DNA of 64,000 nt from the IMG/VR virus record IMGVR_UViG_3300032805_000003, positions 24,939 through 88,938 of that record. The stretch is one strand, 5' to 3'. This document shows, piece by piece, positions 14,494 to 21,839 of the stretch; within the stretch, counting starts at the first letter, position 1, and each line of letters opens with the position of its first letter. The notes beneath the pieces were generated by a model. It searched no databases. It had not been told where the DNA came from and saw only the letters and a program-made list of their open reading frames with translations. This stretch comes from a virus. A program made the translations under genes and the position numbers.

Positions 14494-14796
14494 GTGACCG
14501 GAACACCCGACGACTTGCCAGCCCGGGTCACCCAGCTGGAAAACCGCATGGCGATGATCGAACGGTTCTTCCGCAGCATCGCCAGCGACGACGGCCCGAA
14601 CGGCTGCCAGGTGATCAGAATCATCCTCGACGGCCAGCCGGTGACGGTGTCTGTCCCGGCTGGTGAACCAGTCGACCTGGACGCGATCTGCCTGGCTGTC
14701 CAGCAGCAACGGCAGTCAAGGCAGCCCGCTGTGTCGCCCGCCGACGAAAGGTACGCCGGCCTTCACCCGGTCAGCCCGCCGCCGGATATCGCCTGA
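14494..14796 (+). CDS. Hypothetical 100-residue protein
   Basis: The product (GTG at 14494) begins MTGTPDDLPARVTQLENRMA, a short coiled coil, then VIRIILDGQPVTVSVPAGEP and a Gln-rich tail. A TAGCAT box ends ten bases before the GTG. It follows the HTH gene by 43 bases and converges on the GNAT gene. Function is unknown. Confidence 0.55.
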   Translation: MTGTPDDLPARVTQLENRMAMIERFFRSIASDDGPNGCQVIRIILDGQPVTVSVPAGEPVDLDAICLAVQQQRQSRQPAVSPADERYAGLHPVSPPPDIA

Positions 14797-14800
14797 GAAC

Positions 14801-15538
14801 TCAGGCGTTCATGTCCATGTCGTACAGAACCAGCAGCCCCGGACCCTGGAAACGTTCGACAGCGCCGTTGTCGAATTGCACTATCCACCGGCCGTCGTCG
14901 CCCCGGCCGGTGACCCGGCCTTGCCCGTAGTTCTCGGCGAACACCCGGGCTCCTTCCTCGAGCACCGGCTTCTCCCGGGTCATCCATACCGGCACCGGCG
15001 CCGAGAACATCTCCCGCGCCTCCGGATCCGGCCCGGCCGGGAGCCGGAACAGCGCGCCGGATCGTTTCCCGGGGACTTCAGCGACCCGGACGAGCTCGGC
15101 GCCCTGGCGCTGGTACCAGGCCCGCAGCGGGGCGGCGTCATCCAGCCGGTACACATCCAGCCGCAGCCAGGGAATCCCGGCCTGGTGCGCCTGGTCTGCC
15201 GCCCACCGCAGCATCGGCCCGCCGAGTCCCCGGCCCCAGGCCAGGGATGTCGCCATCTTGGAGACGTACATCGCCGGCTCGGCCAGCTCTTCGCGGGTCC
15301 AGAAGCCCGGGTCGCCCTGCGGCGACAAGGTGATCGTCCCGGCGATCCGGTTGTCGTCTTCGCGCATCGTCAGCCAGGTCCAGCCCTGTGCGACGATCGA
15401 CGCGACCCGGGCGTGCGAAACCAGGTCACCGTCCCACTGGCTGGATCCGCGTTCCCGCAGCCAGCTGGCGCGTTCTCGCAACAGCCGCTGGACGTCGAAC
15501 CGGCGCCCGGAAGTAGCCGGGTACATGACATATCTCAT
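14801..15538 (-). CDS. GNAT acetyltransferase with C-terminal extension
   Basis: The 245-residue protein has a GNAT core. WLTMREDDNRIAGTITL forms the central strands, AMYVSKMATSLAWGRGLGGP gives the R/Q-x-x-G-x-G/A-like CoA loop, and MLRWAADQAHQAGIPWLRLD is followed by RAWYQRQGAELV. Residues about 195-240 form a separate small beta module (ARVFAENYGQGRVTGRGDDG, RWIVQFDNGAVERFQGP) that could be an SH3/Tudor-like binding domain. The acceptor is unknown. It is coupled by four bases to the GntR regulator and is probably co-regulated with it. Confidence 0.8.
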   Translation of the reverse strand: MRYVMYPATSGRRFDVQRLLRERASWLRERGSSQWDGDLVSHARVASIVAQGWTWLTMREDDNRIAGTITLSPQGDPGFWTREELAEPAMYVSKMATSLAWGRGLGGPMLRWAADQAHQAGIPWLRLDVYRLDDAAPLRAWYQRQGAELVRVAEVPGKRSGALFRLPAGPDPEAREMFSAPVPVWMTREKPVLEEGARVFAENYGQGRVTGRGDDGRWIVQFDNGAVERFQGPGLLVLYDMDMNA

Positions 15539-16302
15539 CCTGGTAGCTCCGCAATCAGCCGGGCCCGGTCAGCAGGCCAGATCGTTACCGTCAGCTTGAG
15601 CGGCCGCCCGTCGCCGGTCCGGCCGGTGGTGTACTGGACGATCACCGGAACGCCTTGCGGGATCCGCAGCTGCTCGGCTTCGCCGCGGGTCGGCATCCGT
15701 GCCTCGAATTCGTAAACGAAGACGTCTTGCTCCAGCCCGTGCTCGCGCATCAGCAAGATCACGCCCTGGGGCACGTCAGCCGGGTGCATGATCTGCGGGA
15801 TCTGGCCGGCGACGTCCATCGGGTAGAACGTATCCGACAGGTTGTGCGGGTCGCCGTCTACAGTCCGCAGATGATGCCGGACCAGCACCGCGTCGCCTTG
15901 CTTGATCCCGAGCCGGCGGGCGACTTCCGCGTCAGCGTCGTCGATCCGGACCATGATCGCCTGCTGGCCTGGTTCGCGGCCCAGGTCCCGGACGTCTGTC
16001 ATCCAGGCGTCCCGGCCTGCGCTGCGGCGCTGGTCCGCGCGGGCTCGCGTTTCGGACTGGGCGAACGGGACCGTCAGCGGTTCGTGTTTCCGGACGCGCC
16101 GTGGCCGGCCTTGCCCGGGTGTGGTGATCAGCCCGTCGTGTTCCAGGTCGCCGAGCGCTTTCCGGATAGTGTCCCGCGAGTACCCGTACCGGCTCATCAG
16201 ATCCTGCTCGGACGGGAACGAGTCATCGGGGGCCAGGTCGCCAGCGTCGATGCGGTCACGCAGGTCGTCGTAGACCTCACGGCGCTTGGACCGTTCGGTC
16301 AC
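15535..16302 (-). CDS. GntR-family (HutC/UTRA) transcriptional regulator
   Basis: From the GTG at 16302 (GGAGG upstream) the product is 255 residues. The winged HTH is at residues 10-75: YDDLRDRIDAGDLAPDDSFP, SEQDLMSRYGYSRDTIRKAL, GDLEHDGLITTPGQG. The UTRA-like effector domain follows (GDAVLVRHHLRTVDGDPHNL, SDTFYPMD, and R...EAEQLRIPQGVPV). HutC-type GntR proteins such as KorSA control transfer genes in actinomycete integrative plasmids. Here the gene faces the WhiB-FtsK run over GTACAAG boxes, which fits that role. The long upstream extension of the frame is a shadow. Confidence 0.85.
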   Translation of the reverse strand: MTERSKRREVYDDLRDRIDAGDLAPDDSFPSEQDLMSRYGYSRDTIRKALGDLEHDGLITTPGQGRPRRVRKHEPLTVPFAQSETRARADQRRSAGRDAWMTDVRDLGREPGQQAIMVRIDDADAEVARRLGIKQGDAVLVRHHLRTVDGDPHNLSDTFYPMDVAGQIPQIMHPADVPQGVILLMREHGLEQDVFVYEFEARMPTRGEAEQLRIPQGVPVIVQYTTGRTGDGRPLKLTVTIWPADRARLIAELPG

Positions 16303-16335
16303 GCCGGCACCTCCGCCTCCGGTCACGGGGAAAGT

Positions 16336-16407
16336 CCGTACAAGTATCTTGCCACCTCCGCCGATCGCGGTTACCGTGTACGTACAAGCATGCATGGTAC
16401 GTACAAG
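16336..16407. promoter_or_regulatory. GntR operator boxes (GTACGTACAAG)
   Basis: Three related boxes occupy the gap in front of the GntR gene: CCGTACAAG (16336-16344), GTACGTACAAG (16378-16388) and GTACGTACAAG (16397-16407). The last two are spaced 19 bases start to start, about two helical turns, and are separated by GCATGCATG. They lie in the leftward promoter area of the regulator and at the head of the rightward WhiB transcript, so autoregulation plus control of the transfer genes is the simplest reading. Confidence 0.7.
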
Positions 16408-16488
16408 GTGGTCAAGGATGAACGGTCTCCCGCACATCACGATCTTCCACGGCTTCTGGGGCTGGAGCCAGATGCAGGAGACGTCCCG

Positions 16489-17043
16489 GTGACCGCTGCC
16501 GCCGAATGGGCCGTGCCCGCCAGGCCAGCTCTCACCCGTGTCCCTGACTTGCCCGAGCCGGATGTCACCCGGGCGCTGGGCTTGATGCGCGAAGGCGTCC
16601 AGGTCCGCAGCATCGCCGTAGCCCTCGGCCGTACCGCCCAGGAGATCCGCGACGCCGGCATCGCTCACGGCTGGACCTGGTCGCCAGCCGAACGCCGGAT
16701 GATCCGCGAGGGGATGACCTTGCCGCCGCCGCATGAAGGTGCCCGGCCAGCGCGCCACCCCGGGCCGGCCGCCCCGGAAACGCTCGCCAGGATCTTCGGG
16801 ATCTTCTCTGACACTGCCGCCGGAGACCTGGCCTGGATGGACGACGGCTTGTGCGCCGAAACCGACCCGGAAGCGTTCTTCCCCGAGAAAGGCGGGTCGA
16901 CGCGGGAAGCCAAGATGGTCTGCCGGTCGTGCGAGGTCCGAGCCGAATGCCTCGAGTACGCGCTGGAGCGCGACGAGCGGTTCGGGATCTGGGGCGGCCT
17001 GTCCGAACGGGAACGACGCCGGCTCAAGCGCCAGCGAGCCTGA
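16489..17043 (+). CDS. WhiB-family Fe-S regulator with N-terminal HTH extension
   Basis: I choose the GTG at 16489, eight bases after GGAG; an ATG at 16390 would place the start inside the operator boxes. The 184-residue product has an HTH-like N-terminal half (EPDVTRALGLMREGVQVRSI, AVALGRTAQEIRDAGIA). The WhiB domain has C at DDGLCAETDPEAFFPEKGG, then VCRSCEVRAECLEYAL, and the signature FGIWGGLSERERR. Four cysteines are present, so a [4Fe-4S] cluster is expected. Phage WhiB proteins can interfere with host WhiB control. Fusion to an extra HTH is unusual. Confidence 0.85.
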   Translation: MTAAAEWAVPARPALTRVPDLPEPDVTRALGLMREGVQVRSIAVALGRTAQEIRDAGIAHGWTWSPAERRMIREGMTLPPPHEGARPARHPGPAAPETLARIFGIFSDTAAGDLAWMDDGLCAETDPEAFFPEKGGSTREAKMVCRSCEVRAECLEYALERDERFGIWGGLSERERRRLKRQRA

Positions 17044-17057
17044 AAGGGAACCTGACT

Positions 17058-17516
17058 GTGCCAACCAAGATCGTTCACAACCAGCCGGCGCGGGTGACCG
17101 TCGAATACGGCAGCGGGCCCAGCGGCAGCACCGTCGCGCTGGTCGTCTTGCTGGTCGTCGCGATGGCCGCCGCCGGCGGAGCCGCCCGCGCCGGGCATCT
17201 TCTCGACGGCGTGCTGCGCTTCGCCCTGATCGTAACCGCGTGCGTTGCTGTCGCCGGGCTCCTGATCCTGGCTCACCTGCTGCGGCGAGTGTTCTGGAAC
17301 TATCACCGCCAGCGCGAGCAGGAAGCGCTGGCCGCGCAAACTCAGGCCCGCGAGATCGCCGTCCAGACCCGGACCGCGATAAGCCAGCAGGCTGCCGCTG
17401 CTGACGTCCCGGCGATCGCCCCCAGGTTCGACGCCGACACCGCCTACGTCCTGTCCGGCGACGCCGTCCAGACCGTCCGGGTCGAACGCTTCCCGAAAGA
17501 GGAGGACACCCCGTGA
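17058..17516 (+). CDS. Two-span membrane protein of transfer-like operon
   Basis: The 152-residue product (GTG at 17058) has a short polar start (MPTKIVHNQPARVTVEYGSG) and two close hydrophobic helices at about residues 27-47 and 53-78 (TVALVVLLVVAMAAAGGAA, ALIVTACVAVAGLLILAHLL). A basic, helical cytoplasmic tail (YHRQREQEALAAQTQAREIA) follows. It is followed by another membrane protein through a GTGA overlap. By position it resembles the Spd-type spread proteins of actinomycete plasmids, but sequence similarity alone does not prove this. Confidence 0.62.
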   Translation: MPTKIVHNQPARVTVEYGSGPSGSTVALVVLLVVAMAAAGGAARAGHLLDGVLRFALIVTACVAVAGLLILAHLLRRVFWNYHRQREQEALAAQTQAREIAVQTRTAISQQAAAADVPAIAPRFDADTAYVLSGDAVQTVRVERFPKEEDTP

Positions 17517-17968
17517 ACATCCTCGCCGCCCTGGCCGCATCCGCCGCCGGCATCGTCGCTATCGCTGTCGCGATGGTGGTCTCGATGCACTACACCCACC
17601 TGCCGTCCGGGCTGCACCCGTGGATCGCCCGCCTGATCATCGTGATCATGTACTGCGGCGGGTCGGTGATCGTCGCCGCCGGCCTCGGCTCGGTCGTCTC
17701 CGGCCTGATCGCCGACGCCGTCGACCTGATCGGCGGCCAGTACGCCGGACTGATCAACGTCGGCATCATCATCTTCGCGCTGGTCATGCTCGTCGGCCTG
17801 GTCGCCGAACTGATCTGGGCGCCCAGCACAGACGTGGCGATCACCGCCGCGTGCATCCCGCTGCTGCTGTCGCTCGTCGCCGGCGGGTTCATCCATCAGT
17901 TCTACCTGGACACCACCGCACCAGGCCAGCAGATCGCCGCCCAGATCATGGCCTGGGTCGCAGGCTGA
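17513..17968 (+). CDS. Four-span membrane protein, Spd-like by position
   Basis: The 151-residue protein is almost entirely hydrophobic. Segments near residues 3-25 (NILAALAASAAGIVAIAVAM), 40-72, 78-102 and 108-125 are separated by short loops, including HYTHLPSGLHPW. It overlaps its neighbour as GTGA and precedes a membrane-linker protein and the FtsK/TraB gene. Small polytopic proteins next to TraB aid plasmid spread along mycelium in actinomycetes; this is inference from context. Confidence 0.62.
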   Translation: MNILAALAASAAGIVAIAVAMVVSMHYTHLPSGLHPWIARLIIVIMYCGGSVIVAAGLGSVVSGLIADAVDLIGGQYAGLINVGIIIFALVMLVGLVAELIWAPSTDVAITAACIPLLLSLVAGGFIHQFYLDTTAPGQQIAAQIMAWVAG

Positions 17969-17982
17969 AAGGACCATCACCG

Positions 17983-18876
17983 ATGCACATCTTCCTCGCT
18001 CTCGCGATCCTGGGGCTGGCGGTGTACGGCGCTGGCGCTATGACGACCCGCATGGTCCGGCACGTCGCCAGCAGCGCCAGCAGCACCCCCGGCGCGAAGC
18101 GAGTCGCCGGCCAGGTCCAGCAACGCGGCCGCGCCGCCCGGGGTGCCGCCGGAACCAGAAGCAAGCAAGCTGCTCAAGTCGGCCAGCGGCGGATCAGCGA
18201 GATCTGGCATGAAGCGTTCGCTTTGAACTGGCTGGAGAAACACCGGGCCCGCCGGGCGGCGAACCCGGGCAGCGTGCGGCCAGTCCGGCAGCGCGTCACT
18301 GAATGGATCGGCGCTCGCCGCAAGCCGCCAGCCTCGGGCAGTCAGCCACAGCAGCCGATCGCGCCACCAGGACCATCCAGCACGCTGGGCGGGGCCATGC
18401 CACCGCCCGCGGCCAAGCCTGCCGCCCCGGCCGCGCATCCCGCGCCGGCTACCCACTCGCCTTCGCACCCGCCGTCGACTAACGGAAAGGCTCCTACTCC
18501 GATGACCCAGCCCGTCAGCGCCCCCCCTGTCTCCGGAGCATCCGGAGACCTGTTCACCGCCGCCAACCAGCTCGTCGGATCCTCCCTCGCCGGCGGGATG
18601 CAGTCCAAGCGCCGCGGTGTGCACACCCTCGCCGAAGCAGTCGACTACTTCGCGAACCTGCTCCACCAGTTCTCGTCCCGGCTGGCCGAACCCGACCAGG
18701 GATATCCGGCGGCCGTGTGGGAGCCGATCGCCCAGGCTGCCGCGCATCTCAAGGGATGCGGCTCCAAGCTCGGCGAATCCGACACCGCGCTCGCCACCCT
18801 CGCGAACACGCCGATGGGCGACGTCGCGACCTCTACCGTCAAGTCGCCTCACCACGACCAGGTGAACAGTGAGTAA
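17983..18876 (+). CDS. Membrane-anchored linker protein before the translocase
   Basis: The 297-residue product starts at ATG 17983 after AAAGGA. It has one N-terminal membrane helix (MHIFLALAILGLAVYGAGAM), a basic region, a Pro/Ala-rich linker around residues 110-170 and a C-terminal helical domain (AGGMQSKRRGVHTLAEAVDY, FANLLHQFSSRLAEPDQ). An internal ATG at 18502, preceded by GGAAAGG, could produce the C-terminal domain alone. It overlaps the translocase by eight bases, which suggests a partner or membrane adaptor for it. Confidence 0.65.
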   Translation: MHIFLALAILGLAVYGAGAMTTRMVRHVASSASSTPGAKRVAGQVQQRGRAARGAAGTRSKQAAQVGQRRISEIWHEAFALNWLEKHRARRAANPGSVRPVRQRVTEWIGARRKPPASGSQPQQPIAPPGPSSTLGGAMPPPAAKPAAPAAHPAPATHSPSHPPSTNGKAPTPMTQPVSAPPVSGASGDLFTAANQLVGSSLAGGMQSKRRGVHTLAEAVDYFANLLHQFSSRLAEPDQGYPAAVWEPIAQAAAHLKGCGSKLGESDTALATLANTPMGDVATSTVKSPHHDQVNSE

Positions 18877-20920
18877 GACCGCCGCCCCCCCGCACCCGCC
18901 CCAGAGCTTGCCCGGCAAGCCCAGGTTCACCTGGCTCGTGCCGCTGTGGATGCGACGTCACCGGCATCTGACCGTGCCGCTCCTGCTTGTCCCGGCCGTC
19001 TTCCCGGCTGCCGGGCTAGCGCTGCACACCAGCCGCTGGCGGGCCGAAACGCTGATCGCCTCCGGTGTCGTCCTGGCCTGCGTCTGGTTCTTCGCCCCCC
19101 ACAAATGGGACCGCCCGGCGGAACGCTTCTACGCGATCGCGTCCGTCGCCGCCGCCGGCGGCTGGCTGACGTTCGCCGCCTACCGCGGCTTCAGCCGGTG
19201 GACCTGGATCGCCGCCGTCGTCCTCGCCGCCCTCTGGGGAGTGCCGTGGTGGTGGCACAAGCGGGTGCGCTTGTACTCGAGCTCGGCCCGCCTGGTCCGG
19301 TCCTGGAACAGCTGGTGGCAGGCCAACTCGCATCTGTGGAACGGCCAGGGCTCTGGTGTGATCGACCTTGACCCGCGCCGGGACGTCGAAGAGCTCCGGA
19401 TCCAGCTGGTCCCCGGCGTCCACCATGCTGAGGTGGTCAAAGACTGGCTGCCGCGGATCGAATCCGCGCTTCAGGGCTATGTCCGGCACGGGATGGTCCG
19501 CGGCCAGGTCGACCCGCGCAACCCGTCTCAGGCGCTGATCCAGCTGCGCCGCGAGAACCCGCTCCGCGACGACGTCGAATGGGATCCGAAGCAAGCCCCG
19601 TCGACGATCACCCAGCCGGCGCCGATCGGGAAACACGGCGCCGGTAACTGGGTCAAGACGTTGCTGCTGCGTAACTGGTTCGTCCTCGGGATGACCCGCT
19701 GGGGCAAGTCGAACTGGCTGTCAGCGTTCCTGGCTACCGTCAGCCAGTGCGACGACGCGCTGCCCTGGCTGATCGACATGAAAGGCGGCCGGGCGACCCG
19801 CCCCTGGCTGCCCGCCCTGGACTGGGCCGCGGTGACGATCGACGAAGCCCGCCTGCTGCTCGGCTGCGCGCTGGCCGAGATCCAGGCCCGCGCTGAAGAC
19901 GCCGAATCCGAAACCGAGCAGCTGGAGCCGACCCCGGAAGTCCCGGCCCTGTTCGTGATCATCGACGAGACGCATGAGGTGACGTCGCTGCCGGTCGGTG
20001 ACACCGAATGCGCGGTCCAGCTGTCGCGGGTGGTATCCCTCGGCAACGGCCTGGCGGTCTACGGGGTGGTGGCGACACAGTACGGGTCGCTGGACGAGTC
20101 GGTCCGGTTCGCCCAGACCCGCGCGAACCTGGACGGCCGGGTCTGCTTCCATGTCGCCTCCAGCCGCGACGGCCAGTTCGCGCTGGAAGACTGGGCGAAG
20201 CTGGACGCGTCCCGCCTGGACGTCCCCGGCTCGTTCTATTACCAGCTCGGCGCTCGGGCGTCTGTCGAAGACGCCAAAGGCCCGCACATGCCGCACGCTC
20301 TTGTCCGGATGATCGCCGCGGCGAACGGCAAGCTGCGGGCCAGCCGGCCGCCGCTGCGGCTGTATTGCGGTGACCGGCCGATCAGCGACCAGCCGGGTGC
20401 GCCGACCTGGCAGCAGGTCTACGACGACCGGTGGAGGCGGTTGCCGGCCAAGTTCTGGAAAGACGCCCCGCAGTGCGACGGGCTGGCCGTCCCGGGCCCG
20501 GCCTCTCCCCCGGTCGCAGCCCCGGCACCGTCGCCGGCTGCAGCCGGGCTGGCCGCCGACGCCGCGGCGATCGCCGCCCGGATCGAAGCTGACATCGCCG
20601 GCACCCCGGATATCAACCCGGGGCAGCTGGCGCGGATCCCGTCCGAGATCGAGCTCGAAACCGAGACGCTGCGCAAGATGGCCATGTTCGCTCGCTTGCT
20701 GACCGACGCCGACCCGCACATCACCCCGAAGGATCTTGTGAGCAAGTCGGGGATGTCGCGGGCGTGGATCATGGCGATGCTGCCTGATCTGGTCACAGAC
20801 GAGGTTGTGATCAACTCTGGCAAGGGCCAGTACCGGGCAGTGCCGGGTGCTGACGTCTGGGCTGCTATCGAGGCCATCCGGGACCGGCGGGCCAGGTCGC
20901 TGACCGGGGCGACAGCCTGA
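18869..20920 (+). CDS. FtsK/SpoIIIE (TraB-like) DNA translocase
   Basis: The 683-residue protein has four N-terminal membrane helices (residues about 33-130) and then a cytoplasmic RecA-like motor. The P-loop is GMTRWGKSN near residue 273 and Walker B is LFVIIDETHE near residue 360. A later GNGLAVYGVVATQYGS segment and a winged-helix end (LVSKSGMSRAWIMAMLPDLV) follow. This layout matches actinomycete TraB proteins, single-component pumps that move double-stranded DNA between cells and bind clt through a C-terminal wHTH. Such genes are rare among siphovirus structural modules. A repeat array lies right after the stop. DNA segregation inside the host is the main alternative role. Confidence 0.87.
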   Translation: MSKTAAPPHPPQSLPGKPRFTWLVPLWMRRHRHLTVPLLLVPAVFPAAGLALHTSRWRAETLIASGVVLACVWFFAPHKWDRPAERFYAIASVAAAGGWLTFAAYRGFSRWTWIAAVVLAALWGVPWWWHKRVRLYSSSARLVRSWNSWWQANSHLWNGQGSGVIDLDPRRDVEELRIQLVPGVHHAEVVKDWLPRIESALQGYVRHGMVRGQVDPRNPSQALIQLRRENPLRDDVEWDPKQAPSTITQPAPIGKHGAGNWVKTLLLRNWFVLGMTRWGKSNWLSAFLATVSQCDDALPWLIDMKGGRATRPWLPALDWAAVTIDEARLLLGCALAEIQARAEDAESETEQLEPTPEVPALFVIIDETHEVTSLPVGDTECAVQLSRVVSLGNGLAVYGVVATQYGSLDESVRFAQTRANLDGRVCFHVASSRDGQFALEDWAKLDASRLDVPGSFYYQLGARASVEDAKGPHMPHALVRMIAAANGKLRASRPPLRLYCGDRPISDQPGAPTWQQVYDDRWRRLPAKFWKDAPQCDGLAVPGPASPPVAAPAPSPAAAGLAADAAAIAARIEADIAGTPDINPGQLARIPSEIELETETLRKMAMFARLLTDADPHITPKDLVSKSGMSRAWIMAMLPDLVTDEVVINSGKGQYRAVPGADVWAAIEAIRDRRARSLTGATA

Positions 20921-20970
20921 GGTGTCCAGGAGGCCGGACGGTGCCTGTCGCATCCCGCAGCAGGCGCCTA

Positions 20971-21112
20971 CGCGCGCGCGCGCGAGTGGACATCCAGCTG
21001 GACACCAGCGCTGTCCAGCTGGACACCCCGCTGGACACCAGGGGACCGGATCAAACCAGCCGATAGACACCAGCCCAGGGCAAAGCCGCCCGTAGACACC
21101 GATAGACACCAG
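20971..21112. repeat. GGACACCAG direct repeats and (CG)7 tract, clt-like site
   Basis: Just after the translocase stop, (CG)7 at 20971-20984 is followed by repeats: TGGACATCCAG (20987-20997), CTGGACACCAG (20998-21008), an inverted CTGTCCAG (21011-21018), CTGGACACC (21019-21027), CTGGACACCAG (21031-21041), ATAGACACCAG (21063-21073), GTAGACACC (21092-21100) and ATAGACACCAG (21102-21112). In plasmids such as pSVH1 and pIJ101 the TraB recognition locus clt is a cluster of short repeats near traB. Position and form match; the repeat sequence differs. Confidence 0.65.
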
Positions 21113-21133
21113 CAGAACAGAAGGTGAGGGATC

Positions 21134-21802
21134 ATGCTCGGTCGTGAACACGCCCTGTCCGGGCTAGCCGCCGGGCTGGCCGTCGCCGGGCTCGGGCTGC
21201 ATCTGCACACCGGCCCGCTGCTGGCGCTGGCTGCCGGAACCGGCGCGTTCGCCACCGTCCCGGACATGGACACCCTCCATTCGTGCGCCGCCCGGTCGCT
21301 CGGTTTCCTGTCCGAAGCGTTCGCCTTGCTGATCGAAAAACTGTCGGGCGGGCACCGGCACGCCACCCACAGCCTGCTCGGCGTCGCGGTGTTCACCCTG
21401 GACGCCCAGATAGCGTGCTATTACCGGCATGACCCGGGCGGCCGGATCGGCCTCGGCCTGGTCCTGGCGATCGCGCTGGCCGCAGGCCTGCGCGCGCTGC
21501 ATGTCCACCGGAACCTGGCTGACCTGCTCGCGCTGCCCGCCGCCGCGGCGATCGCGGTAACCGGCTGGAACCTCGAGCTGGTGCCGCTGGCGTGCGGCCT
21601 GGGCTGCCTGACGCACATCACCGGAGACATGCTGACCACCGAAGGCTGCCCGCTGGCCTGGCCGGTGACGCTCAAGCATTACCGGCTGCTGCCCGGCCCG
21701 CTGGATTTCACCACCGGCACCTGGCGCGAAACCTGGGTCGTGTTCCCCAGCCTGCTGGGAGCGATCGGGTTGCTCGGTTACCTGGCTGTGACAACACACT
21801 GA
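21134..21802 (+). CDS. YdjM-like membrane-bound metal-dependent hydrolase
   Basis: The 222-residue protein starts MLGREHALSGLAAGLAVAG. It carries the YdjM (LexA-regulated membrane hydrolase) pattern: an early H in the first helix, DMDTLHS, GGHRHATHSLLG, and CLTHITGDMLTTEG, with several membrane helices between them. The conserved His and Asp residues are expected to bind metal at the membrane face. The family is frequent in actinomycete plasmids and phages, but its substrate is unclear. It lies between the clt-like repeats and the DUF2637 protein. Confidence 0.8.
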   Translation: MLGREHALSGLAAGLAVAGLGLHLHTGPLLALAAGTGAFATVPDMDTLHSCAARSLGFLSEAFALLIEKLSGGHRHATHSLLGVAVFTLDAQIACYYRHDPGGRIGLGLVLAIALAAGLRALHVHRNLADLLALPAAAAIAVTGWNLELVPLACGLGCLTHITGDMLTTEGCPLAWPVTLKHYRLLPGPLDFTTGTWRETWVVFPSLLGAIGLLGYLAVTTH

Positions 21803-21839
21803 CCAGATGTCCTCCGCTACCCCCGGGAAAGGCGCGACC

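Noticed and set aside
16303-17553. Long N-terminal extension of the GntR frame
   Set aside because: The extension crosses the operator boxes and the WhiB gene on the other strand. A GTG with a good ribosome site at 16302 gives the normal GntR length.
20971-20984. (CG)7 tract as an isolated Z-DNA element of special function
   Set aside because: Short CG runs are expected in DNA this rich in GC; I only note it as part of the adjacent repeat cluster.
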